Of a stretch of DNA of 64,000 nucleotides, positions 58,740-64,000 are shown in pieces. Made by a program: the position numbers and the translations under genes. Source of the stretch: Polytrichum commune (Eukaryota > Streptophyta > Polytrichopsida > Polytrichales > Polytrichaceae); assembly GCA_950295325.1 (NCBI GenBank), contig OX485806.1, forward strand, positions 50,713,169 through 50,777,168, read 5' to 3'. A model generated the notes under the pieces. The model searched no databases. It was not told the origin of the DNA and was given only the letters and a program-made list of their open reading frames with translations. The stretch's first letter is position 1; every line of letters begins with the position of its first letter.

Positions 58740-59025
58740 TGTGCTATTCTTCAGTGGCTGTAGGAAGAGTGTTGCGCTCATAGGAGTACATTCCCAGTCA
58801 TTTGCCGCCGTCGGTGCAAAATCGCATACTTTTGCTATCTCTGAAGGTTTGAAAGGAGTTTCGACTTGTGTTAGGAATAAGATTTTGTATATGGTATGAA
58901 GGTTGAGGGCGACCTCGTTGACGCGCAGAGCGAAGGGCATGGTTTGTGTCTCGTAGTTTGACAAGAAGAGTGGGGGTTGAGGTTTGAGTGTGTGGTAGTG
59001 AGGGAGGAAGGTGCGGCGGGAAGCG
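58740..59025 (+). promoter_or_regulatory. 5' leader of the KIN-12 gene with three upstream ORFs
   Basis: Before the coding ATG at 59026 there are three upstream ATGs with short frames: 58891-58899 (2 codons plus stop), 58896-58961 (21 codons plus stop) and 58939-58956 (5 codons plus stop). A TGA at 58999-59001 closes the main frame just upstream, so 59026 is its first possible ATG. The leader's limits are inferred. Confidence 0.5.
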
Positions 59026-62000
59026 ATGAAGGGCATGTTGAGCAGAGCGCGAAATTCTATGCAGAGGGAGCGGGAGCCATTCAATGCGGGGCCATATCGT
59101 CCCAAGATTGCAAGTCCCGGGCGGAAGTCTCGTGGTAACGGCGAGAACGTGCCTCCTGATGGCCCTCTGAATGTGCGCTACCTATCCTGACACTTGTTTT
59201 AAGTTTTGTTTTGGATATCAGCTCGAACTCTCTTTGGGTGAGGATTCGGTAAATGGGGTATTGCGGTCATGGTTATGAGATTTTAATCTATCTGTCGTGC
59301 AACCATGCGTGCTTCCCCAATATTCATTTCTGCTATCTGTGGAAACTTTGCTTCTTACGTCTCGATTTTAATTTGCAGACAGTTTTCTCACCGTGGAATA
59401 TTGGGGCTACTAATACCTTAGCGTAATTTCTCATGATTTTGGATCCACTTTCCAATGATTGAATTATGCATGTGATCTCTTCAATCAATGCACTGTCTGA
59501 CTGTGTTGGGGCTGGATAAGACTCCCAGGATTCTCTGTCCTTCGTTTGTGTGCAGTGAGTTGTTTGGAAATGTTTACTATTCATATTGCTGTGTTGGTGG
59601 GGTCGGATTATGTGACCTTTCGAAGCAGAATAAATAGCGGTACAAGTTCACAAGGGACTTAAATATCACACCCTCTGCGTTCGTGTCTGCTGCTTCTGCA
59701 ATATTTTAAAGTTCAGTTGAGCAAGAAGGCGTTGAAAGTTTTGGCTCTGGAAATTTAACCATTTTGTTCTATGAATTCTAGGGTGTGACCACGCATGAGA
59801 TTTTTCCTTGACCTTTGTATAGGAGTCTATGTCAGAGGTGGACGTTCTCTGGAACACTTCAGCATCTATGTAAGTTTGTAGGAGGAACGAACATTACTGC
59901 TGTGTTGGTGGATTGACATAGAAAGATATCACATGAGTAACGGTACAGAGACCATGCAATTGTTTGAAAAAGAGATAGAGCCCTAATTTACAGTTTCATG
60001 GCATAGAGAGCGATAAAGCTACCTTCATGGTGCTGGTGATGATTCGACCGTAGATCTCGTATCAAAGACTTTCCGTCTAACTGACTTAGGCAGCAGAATC
60101 TGTTATGAGGTCCGATGCAATTGAAGTCCGTGCAATCTTGTAAATCTGCGTACAGAACTGCCAAGAAATCTCCAGTAGGCCAACTTCAAGTACGAGGGTC
60201 TGGTGACCCGAATAGGGTGTGAGGGCTTTTCAGACAGCAAAAATCTCCTACATAGCTAACCCAATATCTCGTTGGTGGATGTGTTTCTCAATTCTGTCAG
60301 TCTGATCTCCTTGCCGAAGTATTCCTTTTGTGTCGCCACCAGCATCTTCAATGCGCATTTGCTGAGACATAAACGGCCTCTGGTTTAAAATTTGGCCAAG
60401 TAGGCAATTTGCAAACAACTACAAATTTGAATGATGAAGAGCATCCCATGTGGAGGTTTGTTGCTATGAGGAGTCTTAAAGGCAAATTACTCTGCCATCG
60501 GAAACTAGGCCCAAGGTTCCCAGGTTTGAAGAGAGTGTTGTTTTGTGGTTAAATTTCTTTTACCCCTGTCACTTGTCTTACTACGTAGAACCGAATTATT
60601 TTGTCTTCTTGAGAACTGATGAGGGCACCAAATTGTGCAGGTTGCAGGGGGAACATCACCCATGAAGTTTCACATGAAGGGGCCCAGGAGCTCAAAGGAT
60701 TCACTACCCAGCAGCCCAGCTCTCCCACCAAAGCCTCCGAGGCCCTCCCCTGCAAGAAACCTATCCACTCTTGGCCAGCTGCACATCAGCCATGGCCATG
60801 AAAATGGTGGCAGCACAAAGAGGAAGATCAATTGGGACTCGATCACTGGCACCTCTGCTGATCACTCCACAGGCTTAGTGTTTGTGGATCCATCTGGTGG
60901 TGACAATGGTGTTAAGGTAAATCATTCCTTCATATTCCAGGTTGTGAGTCTTTAGTACGGAATTCATGATTTTTCCAGTTTAAGCCAATACAACATCACC
61001 TTTGTGCCTTATTTTCTGTTTGGTCTGTAGGTTATGATTATTTAAGATAAAAAAGTGTTGCATGTTGGTGTAATCACAGGTGATTGTAAGAGTGAGGCCG
61101 ATGAACAAGAAGGAAGAGGCAGAAGAAGCCACACAAGTGGTTCACAAGATGTCATTGACATGTGTTGCAATGGGTGATCAGCAGTTTACCTACGATGCAG
61201 TTGCAGGAGAGGAATCTTCGCAGGTACTACTCACTATTTTCAGTACAGAGAAGTTCTGATTTGCAGAGTACACAGCTTGGATTCATGTCGTCCTGGCCCT
61301 CCTGTTGCACTTATACATATGCATTAGTGTCCCGGGCTACCCCAACACCTCTCCATGACCTTGTGGACCCGCCTTATGCATGTATACCCATGCCCACGTC
61401 CATGCCATGGATGCCACCTTGGCATATGATCGGCACTTCCCCGGTTTCCCCCACCATACCCACCTTTGACCTTTGCAATCGTAGTCCCACCACCTTTTCA
61501 CCTTTGTTTTGGAAAGTTTTAAATTTTGTTGGCAAGAACGGTGGGGTACGGTGGGGCGACGGTAACTACTACTCTAAAGCCTACTTCTCAACAATACAAT
61601 GGAAGACGTGGTGATGGTGGTGAGGCTGTCGCCCCACCATTCCTGTATGGTGTGGGCACCACGTTAAAGTGATGTGTCAAGTTGACGGGTGCAAAGGCTT
61701 ATATTTGTAGATTCCAGCTGAAGAGCAACTTTACTATCATGGTCTGTTTTTAGGGGAGCTCAAACTAAGTATGTGCTCAGAATTGTCACTGGGAGTGGTG
61801 CTATTAGATATCAAACCTCCTGTGGGGATTTGAAAAGTAACTGTCTCTCTTAGGAGAGCTTACAGTTTAGGAAGTTTAGGAAGTTTATCTTCAGCAGGGA
61901 TGCCAATCATATTGTTTTGATGTTGTGGTTCTTTAGTTCTCTTTAAAAAAATCTCTGGAGCTAATTGGTTCGAGATTTTTAGTTGTGTCCTCTAGAGAAC

Positions 62001-64000
62001 TTTGAAGAATGAACGGAAATATTGTGAATATTGCAAAAGGACGTTGAACTCAAGATTTGTACTGTTTACGTATGGACAGCAAGCCGTCTTTGGAATGGTT
62101 GGGCTACCTATGGTGGAGAATTGTTTGGCAGGCTTCAACAGCTCTATTTTTGCATATGGCCAGGTAGGGCTTCTCAATGGATTCCAAAACGTCTGCAGCA
62201 TTATATCAATTTTCACTTCATATAATGCAACATTGAGAAACGGTTGACATCTGATAACTGAAATTTTGTTGAACAGACAGGAAGTGGCAAGACACATACG
62301 ATGTGGGGAGTGATGCCAGACACTGAAGAGGTTCCTTGTGAAGAGCGGGGCATCACACCTCGTGTATTTGAGAGGCTGTTTGCTCGAATTCAGCAGGTGA
62401 CTAATATCCTCCACTAGAGCTTAATCTCAATTCAACACCTCTTAAAAACAGTTTATTTGATGTTGGTTTGAGTTGGCAGCGAGGCAGTTGAGCAGTTTCA
62501 CTCTAGTGACAATCTAATGCTCTGTCAATCGATTAGCATTCACAAAGGAAGTCTAATACAGATGCAATCTGGGCAGGCAGAGATTAACAACATCGACAAG
62601 CAGCTTGTTTACCAATGCCGGTGCTCCTTCCTTGAGGTAATTGCGACAAATCCCATCTGACCTTGTTTCTGCAAATTTTTACACCAGAATAGGACAAAAT
62701 ATGGTTATGGCTTATTTATATTTGAGTTTTATACTTAACAGCTTCCTGCCTTGGTGGGCTGCAGATATATAATGAGCAGATCACTGATCTGCTGGAGCCC
62801 TCTCAGAGGAACCTCATGGTAATTGGCTATTCTGTTTCTCCAGGGTACTTCTTGGCAGCATATTTCTCACTTCATAAGAATGAAGATTTCCCAATTTGGT
62901 GGCTTACGTGATGGCGGTTTCTTTTGTTAAATTGTTGAACCTTTGACTAACAATTATTGTGTATGCAGATAAGGGAGGACTCAAAAACAGGTGTATATGT
63001 GGACAGCCTTAGTGAAGAATATGTGTCTAGTGTGGAGGATGTTACACGCCTTCTCACCAAGGTGGATCTCTTGCAATAGCTTTTGTATAATTTAGAATAC
63101 AACTGAAACATCAATCTACCTTGACTTAACTCTCAGTCTTGAGTAACATCTTACGACATGTTCAGCTGAAGTGATTTTTTTGCTTGTGAACAGGGGCTAG
63201 CCAACCGGAGAGTTGGTGTTACAGCTATGAACAATGAGAGTTCAAGATCTCACAGTGTCTTCACATGTGTGATTGAGTCTCGCTTCAAGGTGCTTGAATC
63301 CTCTGCTTATGACTTGCAAAACGAACCTAGATGTTTTTCAACATGTTTATTGTTTGTAGATGTTTGAAGACTCCCAAGTAATGAGTAACTTTCATTGGAA
63401 GAAACTTGGTGAAAGGGCAAGCTTTAAGGTGCTATATACTCAATATGTATATTGTTTCTAGATGCTTAATTCCAGTTTGAAGACTCCCAAGTAATGAGTT
63501 ACTTGCCTTGGAGGAAACAAGGTGAAAGGGCAAGCTTCAAGATGCTCGAACCCTCTGCTTATGACTTGAAAAAAGAACCTAGATGCTCCTAAACATGTTC
63601 ACCCAATATTTCTGTTGTTTCTAGATGCTGAATTCCAATTTGAAGACTCCCAAGCAACGAGTAACTTACCTTGCAAGAAACAAGGTAAAGGGCAACCTAG
63701 AGCCACTCACTGTTTTTGGAGGATATATTAATGAGTTTATTTGGGACGTGGAAGCAGAGTGCAGGAGACGGTGTGAGCAGTGTGAGAAGTAGTAGGTTAA
63801 ATCTAGTAGACTTAGCAGGGTCTGAGCGACAAAAGCAGACTGGTTCTGCTGGTGACCGGTTGAAGGAGGCTGGTAATATCAACAAATCTCTTTCCCAACT
63901 TGGGTATGTCAATTTCTGACTATTTTTCAGTTTTACCTGCTTCAAAATGGTTGACACCCTGCTGTGTATCTGTCCTACATATGTGACTCATTTGCAAGGT
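59026..64000 (+). CDS. KIN-12 class phragmoplast kinesin (PAKRP1/KIN12A-like), 5' part
   Basis: N-terminal motor kinesin, partial at the window's right edge. Exons: 59026-59172, 60641-60916, 61080-61223, 62080-62163, 62277-62396, 62577-62636, 62765-62818, 62969-63061, 63194-63289, 63758-63903. The first nine introns start GT, end AG and are phase 0. The tenth intron, running off the window, is phase 2. The 406 codons here cover a basic, Pro-rich head with 'GNGENVPP' (residues 38-45), like the KENAPP element of KIN12A, then the motor from residue 142 ('VIVRVRP'). They include P-loop '[13 protein letters not shown]' (216-228), '[20 protein letters not shown]' (across exons 6-7), switch I 'NNESSRSH' (339-346) and switch II 'LVDLAGSER' (374-382). 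All nucleotide-binding residues are present. Family members are about 1,200-1,300 residues with a long coiled coil, so about one third is seen. The known role is to organise plus-end microtubules of the phragmoplast in cytokinesis. Subclass is by motif memory; POK-type is the alternative. Confidence 0.9.
63287..63697 (+). repeat. three tandem repeats inside a kinesin intron
   Basis: Copies begin near 63287, 63425 and 63539. Each contains 'GAAGACTCCCAAGTAATGAG' (63366, 63479, 63642) and 'gaaacaaggtgaaagggcaa'. The repeat start overlaps the exon 9 donor ('CTTCAAG|GTGCTT'), so donor-like sequence is duplicated at 63428/63429 ('TTTAAG|GTGCTA'). In the third copy the GT is changed to AT. Confidence 0.85.

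Noticed and set aside
58701-59105. 134-codon minus-strand open frame overlapping the kinesin leader and first exon
   Set aside because: It is antisense to the first coding exon, shows no recognised domain, and its C-terminal 'RGRGRGRE' comes from the CT-rich repeat. The plus-strand exon explains the conservation-like composition better.
60635-60955. Kinesin start at 60635 (GTG) or ATG 60662
   Set aside because: 60635 is not an ATG and lies upstream of an AG acceptor at 60640. An upstream exon at 59026-59172 joins in frame at 60641 and supplies the expected N-terminal element, so 60662 is an internal Met.

Overview
The window is nuclear DNA of a land plant. The evidence is a spliced gene for a plant-specific KIN-12 (phragmoplast) kinesin at the right end, several plant-type Ty3/gypsy and Ty1/copia LTR retrotransposon relics, and long AT-rich intergenic stretches. 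The lineage cannot be fixed from sequence alone. The gypsy polyprotein belongs to the Athila/Tat-like (OTA) branch by motif, and nothing points specifically to a flowering plant.

Layout. 1-3837: internal region of a decayed gypsy element (family A, plus strand). 6740-11292: a second A copy with its 3' LTR. 11293-13570: a third A copy on the minus strand, joined head-on to the second. 14600-21542: a shattered multi-exon gene of unknown family on the minus strand. It is broken by a 246-bp inverted-repeat element and by a solo A-type LTR. That LTR contains another LTR in the opposite direction and is flanked by an unusually long (about 200 bp) direct duplication. 21745-22736: tandem repeats and two strong hairpins. 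23740-24117: copia gag/protease fragment. 24190-25230: 120-bp tandem array. 27502-34506: the most complete A element (minus). 34507-38097: a different gypsy element (family B, minus) with 5' LTR, tRNA-Met primer site and an internal minisatellite. 38477-39463: a solo B LTR in inverted orientation, with further B LTR pieces near 25.7 kb and 43.8 kb. 45907-49586: a solo A-type LTR (TSD CCAAC) with a second, internally deleted element nested in it (TSD GATAA). The nested element's LTR carries four 156-bp tandem repeats. 50009-51972: a CCGGA-rich solo LTR (TSD GGTGT). 52330-53530: copia protease/integrase fragment. 53.5-58.4 kb: AT-rich intergenic DNA. 58.4-64.0 kb: promoter, leader and first ten coding exons of the kinesin gene, which runs off the window.

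The kinesin is the only gene that looks intact. Its exons were placed by matching GT/AG sites to codon phase and to conserved motor motifs. All nine splice junctions inside the window keep frame. Two AACGG (MSA-core) sites lie about 420-450 bp upstream of its ATG, as expected for a gene expressed at G2/M. All transposon reading frames carry stops, frameshifts or deletions, apart from one short open integrase tail.
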